Assembly (NCBI RefSeq): GCF_008831285.2
Contig: NC_045140.1
Coordinates: forward strand, 6,427,528-6,491,527
Length of the DNA: 64,000 nt
From: Nymphaea colorata
Taxonomy: Eukaryota; Streptophyta; Magnoliopsida; Nymphaeales; Nymphaeaceae
Direction: 5' to 3'
In this document: positions 21,082 to 33,408 of the stretch, piece by piece
Layout of the letters: each line of letters opens with the position of its first letter
Numbering within the stretch: position 1 is the first letter of the stretch
Notes under the pieces: model-generated
Database searches by the model: none
Told to the model about the DNA's origin: nothing
The model's input: the letters and a program-made list of their open reading frames with translations, nothing else
Translations under genes and position numbers: made by a program

Positions 21082-24000
21082 ATATGTCCATACCTAATTT
21101 ACATAGGTTGGTATAAGCGGAACACAGAAAATTTTAATGTTTTTATCTTTAATTATTTTTTATATTTAGATGACTTTTTAAATATTTTGGGTCTATTCAC
21201 AACTCATTCATCTTGATCGGCCCATTTACCAAATCGGCAGCCTCGCCAATTCGGTTCACAAACCGATTTTATTGAGTTAAAGTAGCAGACTTGAGAAAAC
21301 TTTACTCTATGCCCGTGTACTGTTGCACCAAGCAATGGCCCTTTGCGGGTTTACCTGATCTCTTTTTCCCTTTTCTCTTTATGCTGAATCTTATCTGCTT
21401 TATGGAGGCCAAAGTCAAAAGGCAAAGGCTCCCACTGGAGATAAGATTGGCAGCGGCTTTGGTGGCCGTCTTGGTCTCAGCAAAAATGATGTGGTGGATG
21501 CCATAGCTTACCTACTCCTGATTAAGACCACAGGGATCCACAGGATATCAGGAAAAGCTTTTCCATTTGGACCCTCTTCAATCCAACTTTTCCGATCTGC
21601 TTTCAGGAATTCCGGGGTCGTTGAGCTGTTGAGGTGTCAAGCTGTCGATTCTCCAGCTACTCATTTTCTCATCTTCCGCCGCCGTCTCTCAAGCTGAGCA
21701 CGGCTCATATGCTCTAGCAATTACCAGTCTGGTGCGTAACGATCTAAGCATGGTTTTTATCATTGAACACAACGTTGAGTGCAAGGAACGCCAACTTTCT
21801 GTGCTTTAAAAGAAGGGTCATTGATATTTAAGTTGAAGCGCAAGTATTAAACTTAAAACATGCCAATGCACTTTAAGGGGTTATTTGGTAACATGGACAT
21901 TCAATTCTGAGTATTCCGTAAACCTGCCCAAAAAATGGCAGTAGATTGGTGGAACATCAGTTCTAATGCTCAGCTACCCCTATTTTTGGAGCAGGTTCGC
22001 TCACAAACTGTCCATACTACCAACTAACCTTGAAGGGGATAGAGGGTTGGGTGAAAGGTTTGACTCTATCGAGCAATGTGTCTTGATGTGTCTTTCTCGC
22101 TCACTCGAACTAAGAAATAACACTTGATCGAATTCTCAAAACCGATTTGATTTTGAGGGCTCGATGGAGAGATGGAAAAACAATATTAATCGTCATCCAG
22201 ATGCACTACTACAATGACAACACGATGAAAATCCCTCAAGATTTTTCTTCACTAAATGTTAAAGGGAAACCTTTCTTTTTCGTAATCTCGCTCATTGATT
22301 TTGGTAACTGGTCTAATTATCGACTCACTTTCCTTTTTATTAAAATTTAAGCCTCAGGGACTGGTTCCAGGTCCAGCCCATTGTAAGCAGACCTGGGTCC
22401 AACAATTCTCCAATGGAATTGCCCAATGTTGAGAATTGTCGTGTTCGGGGGTAGAGGAAGAGGGGACAATATATGATTCTGTTGTTTAACATTAACATAA
22501 CTGTCATCCTTATGTTATTTCTTTTAATACACCATTCCTTCTTCTGTTTCTATGCACTCATGTTGGCCTAAATGTTGGGTGATTAAAAGGAGTATTCTAT
22601 CCTATCTATCCTTCCCTCCATTCCTTTAAGGTATCATTCACGGTGATGCCCCCCATGATAACACTCATGGTAGTCTACATTAAATCTCCCACAAATAATT
22701 TCACCATCTTTGTAGATGTTTTGATCTTAAAGGGCGTTCAATGGTCTTTTTCTTAAAATCTATGGTTCTGCCCATGACTTGCTTTTGTCAATGCAACAAA
22801 AGTTTCATTATAAAAAAATATAGTTCATCTAACTTACCTACGATCCACTTCTCAGCTAGCCTTTTGATATAGTGAAAGGTCCAACATTCGAGAACTGGTA
22901 GAGCTAGAGAGACACAAGTTCGATACTTAAAATTCTCGTTTTACTTCTCCACACTAGCAAAATATCTACCTACCGTCAAAGAGAGAACTGTCTAATCTTA
23001 CATTTATGAACCTCAAATCTTCAAGATCTAGTATCAATCAGAAAAGGTATAATGGAATGCACCTGAAGCGTATATAGAACTACATGAAATTCATTCATGG
23101 ATCACCCATTAAAATATCTAGCTAGGCATATCTAAAGAACTTGCAAAATGGACTATCGACAATTTGAGAGTGTTTAAATTGTCTATGATCTAAAGTATGG
23201 ATTTCAAATAAGAAAACAACAATTTTATTTATATTAAATCATTTTTCCATTAAAGGGACAACCCAAATGCATTCAAACATGAAATAACAAGGGGCTGTTG
23301 GGATGACACCCCAAAACCAAGTTTTAAAAATATTCGGGTGACAAATAAACGTTGTTTTGTGAAAACTAGGTTTTCAACGAATGATGTCTTCATAAGGAGA
23401 TGAAAAGCCTGGACCCCAAGGTTTGGTTAAAAACACGGTGGGATATTCAGTTGAAAGTCAAGTTAAAAGTTAGTTGGGCAGTCGACTCTTTCTATTGCAA
23501 AAGGAGGGCTACCGATACATAGTTGAAACATTGTGGAGGGGTTAGTGGGGGGTTTACCCTTGAGCCAGGCAGTGGGTTTCCCCTGCCCACCCAAAGGTTA
23601 GCCAGATTGATTCTCCAGTCAGGCTGGGTGAACTAGCATCTGTGCCGCACCACATCAAGATGTTCTGCTCGTTGCTAAAGCGACCGGTTCAGATGCAGAT
23701 TGAATTCAAAATATGATCACTAATCGGATTGTAGATGATAAGATTGCAGATGATAAGGGTGCATTTTAACTGTATAGTTTGTGGAAGCATGTCTGTCTGG
23801 TGATTAACCATGTAAAATGTATCCACTGTATCGAAAGGGCTTCATTCTCATGTTACATTTAATGTGGAAATTACCATATCTCACTTCAGTAATTTAGTCT
23901 CCTTTTAGAGCCTGAGTAGTTTCCCTTTGGTCATGTATTTTCTGCTTGACAGTTTATGTGAATGGAAAACGATGTAATTTTAGTGGACACTGAGAAATGC

Positions 24001-24687
24001 TATCATGGATTCTCAGGTACTATTTGTTTGCAGAAAAAGCTAAAACCCAGAACTATCATGTTTTGCACTTTTTTGTAGTGTGTGTGTGTGAGATTTAGTA
24101 TTCAACTAAATTTGTTTTTGTAAAATCACCATAAAAAAAAGGAAGGTTGCCGTCCGTCCGAATAAAAATTAGATTTTAAAAAGTGAAAACCTAATTTTTG
24201 TCATGTTATCCACACAAAGGCTAATTAGGTTTTTGAAAACTAATTAAAGTCACATTTTAACAAAATCAGTTGTGATCTTTGCGCTTCGAGCAATTATGCA
24301 GCTAGTATAACTGAGGTGCGTCAATTGTTTGTTGCAACAAAATCAATTGTGAAAACCAACTATGATCCAAACACCCTCCATCGTTAAACTGTAAAAGCAA
24401 TCAATCTCTTTTCATCATTATCTGTCAACCGTTGTACTCCAAATCGACAGAGCACGCTTGTTTCTCGAAAAAGCAAGTTTTCGGTGCATGAGATGCCACT
24501 ACCAATGCCAAAACGTTGAGAATATTTGGTGGAACACCTTTTCTTCCAAAAGAACCATTGCCTGCCATCCGATCGGTCGGGATCTCAGATCAGAGTTGCT
24601 GCCCAGTGAAGGGCACTCACCATGTCCACATCAATCGCAACTTTTTCCTCCATATATTCCTCCATTACTTGAGATAATCAATCTCCA
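21082..24687. other. Intergenic DNA, no firm gene
   Basis: No gene with recognisable similarity is seen. 21425-21697 reads open and somewhat protein-like on the + strand (for example GSGFGGRLGLSKNDVVDA), without an obvious start or any family I recognise. It may be a gene fragment or chance. The rest is AT-rich DNA with short repeats; a (TG)n run lies at about 24079-24090. Confidence 0.3.
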
Positions 24688-25089
24688 ATGGCCAAAGCCA
24701 GGATCAAGGCCCTGTCTTCCTTTTGCTCTGCCATACTTCTCTTGATTCATCTCCCATTGACGCTGGGAGAGCTTCGCTATGGACTCTCCATCTCTGAAAT
24801 ATGGAGGGACAGCGGTAGCCTGCTTGAGTGGACGGTGCAACGGCCTGGTTGCAGCGGAAGGTCTGCTAGAGACTGCCTGGCAGAGGATGAAAGTCTGATG
24901 GACACAGAGGTTAACAGAAGGATGCTTCAGATGCAGAGGCAGTACATAAGCTACAGGTCTCTTGACAGAGGCGCAGTCCCCTGCACAAGGCCGGGAGCTT
25001 CTTATTATAACTGCCATCCTCGTCCGGTTTATCCAAAATCCCGCGGCTGCGAGCTAATGGCCGATTGCAAAAGGTATGACATACCCTAA
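24688..25089 (+). CDS. RALF (rapid alkalinization factor) peptide precursor
   Basis: Secreted cysteine-rich signal peptide precursor of 133 aa, intronless as usual. RALFs are perceived by CrRLK1L receptor kinases such as FERONIA and control cell expansion and immunity. Residues 1-27 look like a signal peptide with a hydrophobic core. The propeptide holds a conserved cysteine pair (55, 63) and an acidic stretch before the subtilase-type cleavage motif RRML (77-80). The mature region starts soon after, with the receptor-binding motif YISY (86-89), the conserved PGASYYNC block, and four cysteines (99, 109, 121, 127) in the usual two-disulfide spacing. It ends in KRYDIP, longer than the short basic tail of many RALFs. 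It is convergent with the SHMT gene, 465 bp between stop codons. The family is certain; the subgroup is not assigned. Confidence 0.93.
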   Translation: MAKARIKALSSFCSAILLLIHLPLTLGELRYGLSISEIWRDSGSLLEWTVQRPGCSGRSARDCLAEDESLMDTEVNRRMLQMQRQYISYRSLDRGAVPCTRPGASYYNCHPRPVYPKSRGCELMADCKRYDIP

Positions 25090-25353
25090 AAGGCAGAAGG
25101 CATGCTCAATTTTCAATCCTTTTTTTTTTGTCAGCATGGAAAGAACCAGTAACGGCTCTAAGTTCAACCAAACTCAAGCCGCCTATGGAACCAGTATTTC
25201 GCTTGTGTAAGTTCTCTTTAGATATTGGCAAAATGGAAGATACCCATTTTGAGAATGGAACTCAATACCCCACTGTCGTGGTAGTACTAAGAAACCAGAG
25301 TAACTTTGTAAAGAGAAGGAAACGACTATCGCCAAACACATCCTTAATGCGCG

Positions 25354-25370
25354 CACACACACACACACAC

Positions 25371-25405
<35 letters not shown>
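25354..25405. repeat. (CA)n(GA)n compound microsatellite
   Basis: A CA run (about 25354-25370) joined to a GA run (25373-25405), between the 3' ends of the convergent RALF and SHMT genes and possibly within a 3' UTR. Confidence 0.92.
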
Positions 25406-25408
<3 letters not shown>

Positions 25409-25554
25409 CTTGGAGATGTTCTCTTTCAACACAAGTGAACAACAAGAGGGAGGGGGCGCGATACATTGACAGGTAAGCTAGTGAGAACCTTGAAATGGGA
25501 ACCAAAGCTGAAGATAGGAAAGCATGTGCGGGTAAAGCTTTATAACTAAGTGAT

Positions 25555-28030
25555 CTAGTCCTTATATTTCATTGTAGACATTTGAAACCCAGGCATGTCA
25601 AAGGACGCAGCAAATTTCTCGACTGCTGTCTTGAGATCATCGATGTCCTTGTTATCCGCCAAACCCTTGTTGAAATCCTTCAGAAGCTTGCCGTGCTCCT
25701 TTTGAATTTTCAATGAGAAGCTTACAGCCTGGTGAAGGAATTCTGCTATCTGTTCAAAATCTTTCTCCACCAACCCCCTTGAGGTCATTGCAGGAGTACC
25801 TGCAAGTGCAAGTTTTAGAGTGCATGTTATCAGAAGAATTTCCATGTTTTTCACCATTTCATGCAAAAGTCTGAAAAACAACTTGCTGCGAAACATATTT
25901 GGCTCATGCAACTTTTTTTTTTAATTTTATCTGATGTTTCTTCTCACATGTTTAAGATTGGATTTCCTAAGAGATTTCTAAAAGAAAGTTATCATTCTTA
26001 TGAAACCCAAATGTCCTTAAAATCTAAACAGACAGCAGCTTCCTCTGGGTAACACTCACCAATTCGAACGCCTCCAGGAGCCAGAGCACTACTGTCTCCG
26101 AAAACAGCGTTCTTATTAACAGTGATGTTGCATAAATCACAGAGCTTCTCCAATTTGTTGCCTGTAAAACAATGAGAGGAATCAACACCATAAGTACCAT
26201 CTACCACCCATTAGATGATTAAAAATGTAGATGGAATCTTCTCTATTACCAGTCAGTCCAAGGGGACGGAGATCCCACAAGACTAGGTGGTTTTCGGTGC
26301 CGCCGGTGACAAGCTTGTAACCTTTGTTCACTAAGTAGCTACCTAGAGCAACTGCATTGGCCTTGACCTGCTTGGCATAGGCCTTGAATCCGGGCTCCAT
26401 TGCTTGCTTCAAAGCCACGGCTAATGCAGCAATCTGATGATTATGAGGACCTCCTTGTAGAGAAGGGAAAACGGCAAAATTGATCTTCTCTTCAAAGTCA
26501 TACTCTGCCCCTTCTGGCTGGCCCTTCTTTGGAGGCTTGGGGCCTTTCCTGTAGAAGATCATGCCAGATCTTGGACCCCTAAGACTTTTGTGAGTGGTCG
26601 TCGTGACAATATCACAGTACTCAAATGGATTGGCAGCTTCCTGCAACAATGAATGTGAATTTCCAGATTAACTATAACTAAAGCAACAGAATATCTCCAT
26701 TTCACACACACAAACACAACAGAGACGCTTTAAAACGCTTTAAACCATTAGGCTCAATGCAATATATCGGTCACATAAACAGAGAAAGATCAATATAGAA
26801 TACCGAGGTCCAAAATCCCTTCATGAAGCTGGATTCATGATCTCACCATTATACGTGTAGCTGCACTTTTTCTACACATTTTTAAAAGCAAACATTTTTA
26901 TAAAAGAGTAGTGTTAGGTAATGACAAAACGCCAACCTAGAAAAGGGAAGCACAAGCAGACAGGTTACACCATCCTTTGGAAAAGAACTCTAATTCAGCA
27001 CCATAACACAGACTAAATTACAAAGTCTAATGGGACAACATTCTCGAGCAGCTGTCCCATACAGAAAATGGTGGCAAAAAACATTAACGAAACAAACAAA
27101 CACACAAACAACAGACTACAAAATTGATCATTATGAACCAAATCTACAACTAAGCATGAATTCAGATCTCCCCAAACACGATCTCAAAGACCCATAATCC
27201 CATCAGGTTTGAGGAAAGTAGAGTACAAACAACAAATAGATAGCTACCATTCAAGACCAAGATAAGCAATTTGAAATAACAAATCCCCATGTATAAATCA
27301 GCAACAACCAGAACTGACAAGAACCACTAAGGCAAAGAAACAAGAACAATACCTGAGCTGCCACAAGCCCGCTGATGTGCGCCATATCACATAGCAGCAG
27401 AGCGCCGCACTTGTCGGCAATAACCCTGAACCTGGCGTAGTCCCAATCCCTCGGGTACGCGCTTCCGCCGCAAATGATGAGCTTAGGCCGGAAGTCCAAG
27501 GCTTTCTCCTCCAGCTTGTCGTAGTCGATGTACCCCGTGGCGGAATCGACCTTATAGGGTAGGCTCTCGAAGTAGATGGAGGTGGCAGAGATCTTCTTGC
27601 CTCCAGAGGTGTAGTAGCCGTGGGTGAGATGGCCGCCGGACGGGAGGTCGAGTCCCATGATCCGATCGTGGGGGTTGAGGAGGGCGGTATATGCGGCGAA
27701 ATTGGCCGGGCTACCGGAATATGGCTGGACGTTGACGCCCCAGCTGGAAGGGTCTAAACGGAAGACCTGGAGGGCGCGGGAGCGGCAGAGGTTCTCAAGC
27801 TCGTCAATGAACTCGTTCCCGCCGTAGTACCGGTTGCCCGGCATGCCCTCTGAGTACTTGTTGGTGAGTGGGCTGCCAAGCGCCTGGATGACGGCGAAGG
27901 AGGTGAAGTTCTCGGAAGCAATGAGCTCGATGCCATGGCTCTGGCGCCGCTTCTCTCGCTCTATCAGGTCGAACACCTCCTCGTCAACCTGGTGCAGGGG
28001 AGAGTTACCCCACCCGCTCACCGGATCCAT
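25555..28030 (-). CDS. Serine hydroxymethyltransferase, cytosolic type, four exons
   Basis: PLP enzyme converting serine and tetrahydrofolate to glycine and 5,10-methylene-THF, the main entry of one-carbon units. Exons on the minus strand: 28030-27353, 26640-26250, 26161-26060 and 25799-25555, all with GT-AG introns and matching phases (0, 1, 1). They give 471 aa, the length I expect of cytosolic plant SHMT (SHM4-like). The protein starts [12 protein letters not shown] without a transit peptide, which argues against mitochondrial or plastid forms. Visible motifs: [31 protein letters not shown], the active-site [15 protein letters not shown] with PLP lysine at about residue 244, and a C-terminal TPAMTSRG block. 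Exon 1 (226 aa) is GC-rich. No frameshift or missing key residue is seen. A TATA box lies upstream at 28198. Confidence 0.95.
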
Positions 28031-28190
28031 TTGTCTTTAGTAGCCGGTATCCGGCGGTGGTGGCGGAGAAGGAATAGGAAGAGGAGAAGGTCGGAAAATG
28101 TTGGTGGTGGTTGCAGGGCGGGGAGGGGGGAAGATCCGGAACAGGCGGTGGACGGTGATGTGGTGGTGGAGGAGAAGGGGGAAAGGGGTG

Positions 28191-28198
28191 ATTTATAA
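28191..28198 (-). promoter_or_regulatory. TATA box of the SHMT gene
   Basis: TTATAAAT on the minus strand, about 160 bp upstream of the SHMT start codon in a GC-rich leader. This predicts transcription from about 28165 and a leader of roughly 135 bases. Inferred from position and sequence only. Confidence 0.6.
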
Positions 28199-28275
28199 GG
28201 CAGTCAGTGAGCGGTTGGTCGAAGAAAAAGATATCGTTTGGAAGTTGGGGAAGGGAGGACGCCTAATTTGAATTC

Positions 28276-28640
28276 CATATCCGACCGAACGGTTCGGAAT
28301 ACACAAAATTTTAACATTTAAGAAATCACATTTAATTTAGATTAAGAAAGGCATTCGACCAAATTCAAATTCAGATTTAGACATGTATAAATATTTGAGA
28401 TTGGGATTTATATTCAAGTTAAATTTAATTTAAAAAAATATCTATATTCAATGGCTTGACTAGGTTTGGTTTAAAATTTGGATTTAGATTCAGAGTCATA
28501 TATAAATTTAAAAACTTGGATTCAAATCAGGTTTAAATATATTTTTTCATTTCATATTAAAATCAAATTCGAATGAACATCTGAAAATGATGATTGGTTA
28601 AGGATACATCTGATTCAAATCTAATCTATTGGCATCCATA
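28276..28640. mobile_element. Degenerate hAT-type MITE of the TAGGGATG family
   Basis: The left end has ATATCCGACCG; the right end, read inverted, is TGGATGCCAATAGATTAG, similar to the ends at 52626 and 4161. The interior is rich in GATTCAAAT and GGATTTAGATT motifs. No duplication is visible. It lies just upstream of the SHMT promoter. Confidence 0.4.
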
Positions 28641-28819
28641 AGATTTAGAAATTTCTCGAATTTTAGATATCTGAACAAGTTATTTGCATAGAGACAGACA
28701 ATATTTCATCGTTTAGCATGTCCAAACAGGCAAACGCGTAGAAGACATGTGACCTATTCGATTCTTGTTGGTGCTAATCCCCTAAAAGATGTGACTGTGA
28801 CACTCAAGTTGAAGGGTCA

Positions 28820-29845
28820 CAAGGGTGTATTGAGATGAAATCTAATACCTCTTCTAGCTATCCTTGGGATATAAATATTGTTAGATGGAACCCTTTTCTA
28901 CAACATTTCAGCGATTCTTGTTCATCAGTTCTAGGTTGTGCTTAATTGCATTGAAAGGAAATTATGCTTCTCTTTTACTTTGGAGGGAGTCTACTTGCAT
29001 CCTAACCACATTGTACGAAGGGGTTTGTTATGGAAATTAACAAGCATTATTCAATTTTGGTAAATTCCCCTTGGGAATCATAAGGGTCAGATTGCTGGCG
29101 AAATTCAGGTTCTTAAAAATGAATTGGTAGAAATATAAAAGGTGTGGGGTGTGTTAGATTGAGAATATGAGAAGATATCAAGGATGAAATATGATCAAGC
29201 ATTAGGGATGAAAGGATTTCTTTAGAAGCAACAAACAAGAAAAAAAGGGTGCTTGAAGGAGACAACAACACAATTATTTTCCTTTCTTACGTGAAGAATC
29301 AGTAAGAAAAAAAAAAATATTACTGTGATTGAAGTAGATGGAGTCAAGAAAGAAGATCCTCAACAAATACATGAGCCCTGCAAGATATTTTTTAGTGATT
29401 TCTTTAAGTATTGCAGTATTGAAAATTGCACCTTGAACAGTCTGGCTAATGGCCCTGTCAGCTGTAAAACTTTGAATTGATGAAACCAGGCTTGAAGTGT
29501 GAGATACAAAAAGTTATTTTCAGCATGATGAATTCGAAAACCCTAGGCCTGGACAGGTATAATATTGAATTCTTTAAGTTCTAGTATATAATTGGAAATG
29601 ATGCTATGAAGGTTATTGGTGACTTTTTTTAAGAAAGGAAAATGGTAAAACAAGTGAACAGGTTCCATATTGTTTTGGTGGCTAAATTTCAGGTTGCAAA
29701 CAGTTAAATATTTTAGACAGAATGGCATATGTAATACCATTTACAAGGTCATCACAAAAATACATGATAAACTGAATGCATGATATTTTAACATGATTAT
29801 AAGGTCTGATCAGAATACCTTCCATTTCAAAGGGTAATTTAAATC
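28820..29845 (+). mobile_element. Decayed LINE (endonuclease to RT)
   Basis: Pieces of a plant L1-type LINE on the + strand, broken by stops and shifts. An endonuclease-like stretch VYLHPNHIVRRGLLWKL lies around 28990-29040. The linker motif LEGDNNTIIF (family form DGDRNTKFFH) lies around 29245. IFSMMNSKTLGLDRYNIEFF (form KAPGPDGF) lies around 29515-29575. RT text resembling ISLCNVIYK and IMHDKLNA, then RSDQNTFHFKG (form PNQSAFVPGR), runs over 29690-29840. It ends where copia sequence of the opposite strand starts. Non-functional. Confidence 0.72.
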
Positions 29846-29869
29846 AGTGTTGCTGGTGCGTGATTTTGG

Positions 29870-32450
29870 CTTTTAAAACAGATATTTATGTTGAGTGACA
29901 AACATTTTGTTTTTCTTTCGATTAACTTCCACACCAAAAAATATCTCAAGTTTCAAAATTCCTTCATTTTAAACCTCTTGTTCATAGTTTCTTCACAACA
30001 TCTATATCATTGTTTGAATTTCTAGTAATGATAATATCATCAACATAAATAAGGAGAAGAGTTGTAACACAACACTTTCTGTAAATAAACAATTGATTGT
30101 CTAGTTGTAATATCTGAAAGTCATATGAATTTCAGCTGTCAATGGATGCTCGTTTGAGTCCATATATAGTTTTCTTGAACCTGCACATATACGCTCTTGA
30201 ATCACCTTCCATATACCCAAGTGGCTGCTCTATATACACTTTTGTTGTCAAATCCCCATGTGAGTGCATTTTTTATATCAAGTTGACTAATTTTCTAGTC
30301 ATGCTCCAGTAACAATGTCAAAATAACCCGAATTATCGCCATATGCATAGCATGACTAAAAGTTTCACCATAGTCTTGTCATGCATGTTGTGTAAATCCT
30401 TTTATAACAAGGCAAGTTTTATATATTTCTATACTTTGATTAGGTTTATACTTAATTTTACATATTCACTTACATTCCAAATATTTTTCAATATTTTTAT
30501 CTCTAGGTCTGGGTACAATATCACATGTCTCACATTCATAAACAACTTCAATTTTGTCATTTATAGCCTCGATCTACCTTCTCTATAGTTGGTACAAACA
30601 TTTGAAGATCCATTGAGAATTAATTGTAACTAACTCATCTATCAATTTAATGTTGCAAATAAGAAGACTACCTGGTAATAGGGACCAATGGAGCATGTGT
30701 GACTTCACTTGTATCACTAATATGTTCAACTTAAGTGTTCTTTTTACGCCAACCGTAGACCACCCCTTATATCTACCTTCCATTATGAAATCTTGTGAAG
30801 AAGAATTGTCATCGGCAACCTATGGAGATTCCATATTATATTGAACACACCCATCATCACATCCATCTCTTGAACTAGCAAAATGCACTGAACCATGAAT
30901 GGTAAACTTCCACTCTGTTTAATAAGTCTGGTCTATCACTACTCTGATTGTCAAAATTAAGCTCATCAAAGACAATATGGTGAGATAACTTTATGTTTTA
31001 CTGCTCAAATTGTAACACTTTTATCCTTTATAGTCTTCAGCATATCAAACAAACTTATAATTTGTAACATTGTGCTGAAATTTATTCTTATATGACATGT
31101 CAACATGAACACAACAAACACTCACACAAACCCATAAGTCATTCTAATTCTAATGAATTCTATAAAGGGTGTAGAATAAAGACTTGTCATTAAGAATACT
31201 CATAGGCAATTTGTTTATCATGTGAACACTAATATGAAAAATCTTAGTCCATAGTTTGATAGGGAGGTCAGTATTGTGCATCATGTACATAGCATTTTCT
31301 ACAATGAGCCTATGTTTTTTCACTCTGCAATTCTACTTTTTTGGGTGTATGTAGACAAGATATATTGTCTTCACTATTCCATTATTTTAAATATATTGAA
31401 TAAAATCACTAGATGCAAATTCACACCACCATTAGATTGAAAAAAAATTAAATTGTAGATACAAATTGGTTAGAGACAAAATTGTGGAAACATTAGAAAA
31501 TAGGAAACCCTTTAAATTAATTCGTCGTAAAGTAAATCCAAGTATATCGTAAGTAACTATCAATGAATATGACATAATAATGGCTTTCAAAGGTAGATGG
31601 AGTGAGAGTTGGATCCCAAACATCAAAACAAACAACTTCAAATGAATTTGAAGCTCTTTTATTAACTAAATTAAAATGACGTTACTCTTGCATAGTGACA
31701 ACTATAACGTCTTTCACTTTTAATGTCAAGATTAACATCAAAATGAGGAATGAGGTTACTTGACACTAGTCATTTAATAAAATGACTTCCCGAGTGACCT
31801 AACCTACTGTGTTAGACATTTGACTTATTACACTTAGACACACTAAGAACAAGTTGAGTCTCTTCAAGAGGTTTGTACTTGAGCTTCAAGTTAAAAGAAA
31901 TATTGACAATTGGATATTCTTGAAACACGAACATATTTCATTCTCTTTTCCCTTCAGCGAACATCTTGTGTGAAGGTTTTTGTTGACCCATATAGAGGAA
32001 AAAGTAAACTCAACTTTGGCATGATTATCATCTATTAATTTTGACACAGATACAATATTTTTTCTAATGTTGGGGAAATGGTAAACATTGAATAGAATGT
32101 TTGACAATACAAATGGTGAACTTTCTAACCTGGGCAATAGTATGGTGAGTCCCGTCTCTTGTGACTATCATCCCTTTACCAAAATAAGGAATAAGTTGAA
32201 GAATGCTCCTTGCATCACTACTCACATATGTAGCAGCTCTTGAATCAACATACCATTCCACTATCATTCTGTTTCATGTTTAACTTAGTTAAGGTAGAGA
32301 TAAGAAGCTCTTTAATCTCCAATGTGTCCTTTTTTCCTTGTTTGCATGTAGATCTTTCCTCTTAGGCTATCGATTGAACCATCAATTTGTCTTCACATGT
32401 TCTCTCTCTTTTTGCAAATAAAACGTGTTGGAATAGGCCTTTATCTCGTA
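29870..32450 (-). mobile_element. Decayed Ty1/copia element, minus strand
   Basis: Read on the minus strand from high to low coordinates: a protease-like WYVDSRAATYV (about 32270-32200; the usual DSGA is DSRA), IRKNIVSVSKL (about 32075), integrase-region remnants (31100-31800), and reverse transcriptase with LDIKNA, VYIEQPLGY, YGLK and the catalytic LLIYVDDIIIT (about 30060-30028). LKYFLVWKL follows, ending near 29870. RNase H and a 3' LTR are not seen. Many stops and shifts make this much older than the copia at 6.8 kb. Gag probably extends to about 33.2 kb but is not recognisable. Confidence 0.78.
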
Positions 32451-33408
32451 GTAATGGATGCTGGACTGGAAATGGGCACAAATTCTAATCCCCAACCCTA
32501 TCCTCCTCTCCCTATATTGTTGTAACATTGTCTTCTCCCATAGGACACTCTAATAGACAATATTTCTTGTGAGACACTCTGAGTAGTAATCCTACCTTCA
32601 AAGAAACGTTTCAAAGAAACGTTTGATGATCAAATCATATTTAATCAATTTGGTATGCAACTCCTCATCTCATATGAAGGAAACTTTGGGAGACTCATTA
32701 GGGAGTTAACCAACATATTATACTCCAAAATAAGCCCACAGATCTCTTATCTCTTATCCAAATTATTGATTGTAGATCCAGCAAAAGCCAACTGGATTTC
32801 ACATTTCCTAAATACTCCATCATTGACATTGCTCATCTGAGTAATCTGAAATTCTCTTTTCAAGAAGATGATGTATGCCTATGAGACCTACAAATATATA
32901 TCTGCTAGCATATCTCAATGCTCTTTATCTATACATGATTTGAAACTTCCACTAATATCTCATTAAAGAGGGTGTAAGTATTGTAGGCAACAACCAACTG
33001 GCCCTTTTCTCTCAACATATCATATTCATGGTTCCTATGAAGCATTGTGGAAGTCTTCCCTTTCTTATCTTCGTGCTCATGTGAAATAACCTCTAATGGG
33101 GCTGGCTTGCTTATATGTAGGTGACTAAGAAAACCTTGGCTCCAAATAAAGGACAGTATATGTTTCTTCTAAGTCAAGTAGTTCGCATTATTAAGTTTCT
33201 TAAAGATCGAGTGAGTTAGAAAGATTGCCAGACTATGAATTGGAGTAATCCATGAGATATAACACTAGAATGACGAAGAAAACTCTAGAATGGATAGTAG
33301 CAAAATATCCAAAACAATACTTTAAATAAATTAAATCTCTGATACAACACAATAGAGGCATGTTCTGTTCATCTTTCTTTTACTCTTTTTTTTTCTTTTT
33401 TTTTTTTT

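Noticed and set aside
22880..22950. tRNA-like text GGTAGAGC followed by AGTTCGATAC
   Set aside because: The distance between the boxes is about 14 bases, too short for a tRNA or a pol III promoter, and no acceptor stem pairs.
25998..26060. SHMT exon 3 reading past 26060
   Set aside because: A GTGAGT donor and the conserved continuation in exon 4 show that the extra codons are intronic.
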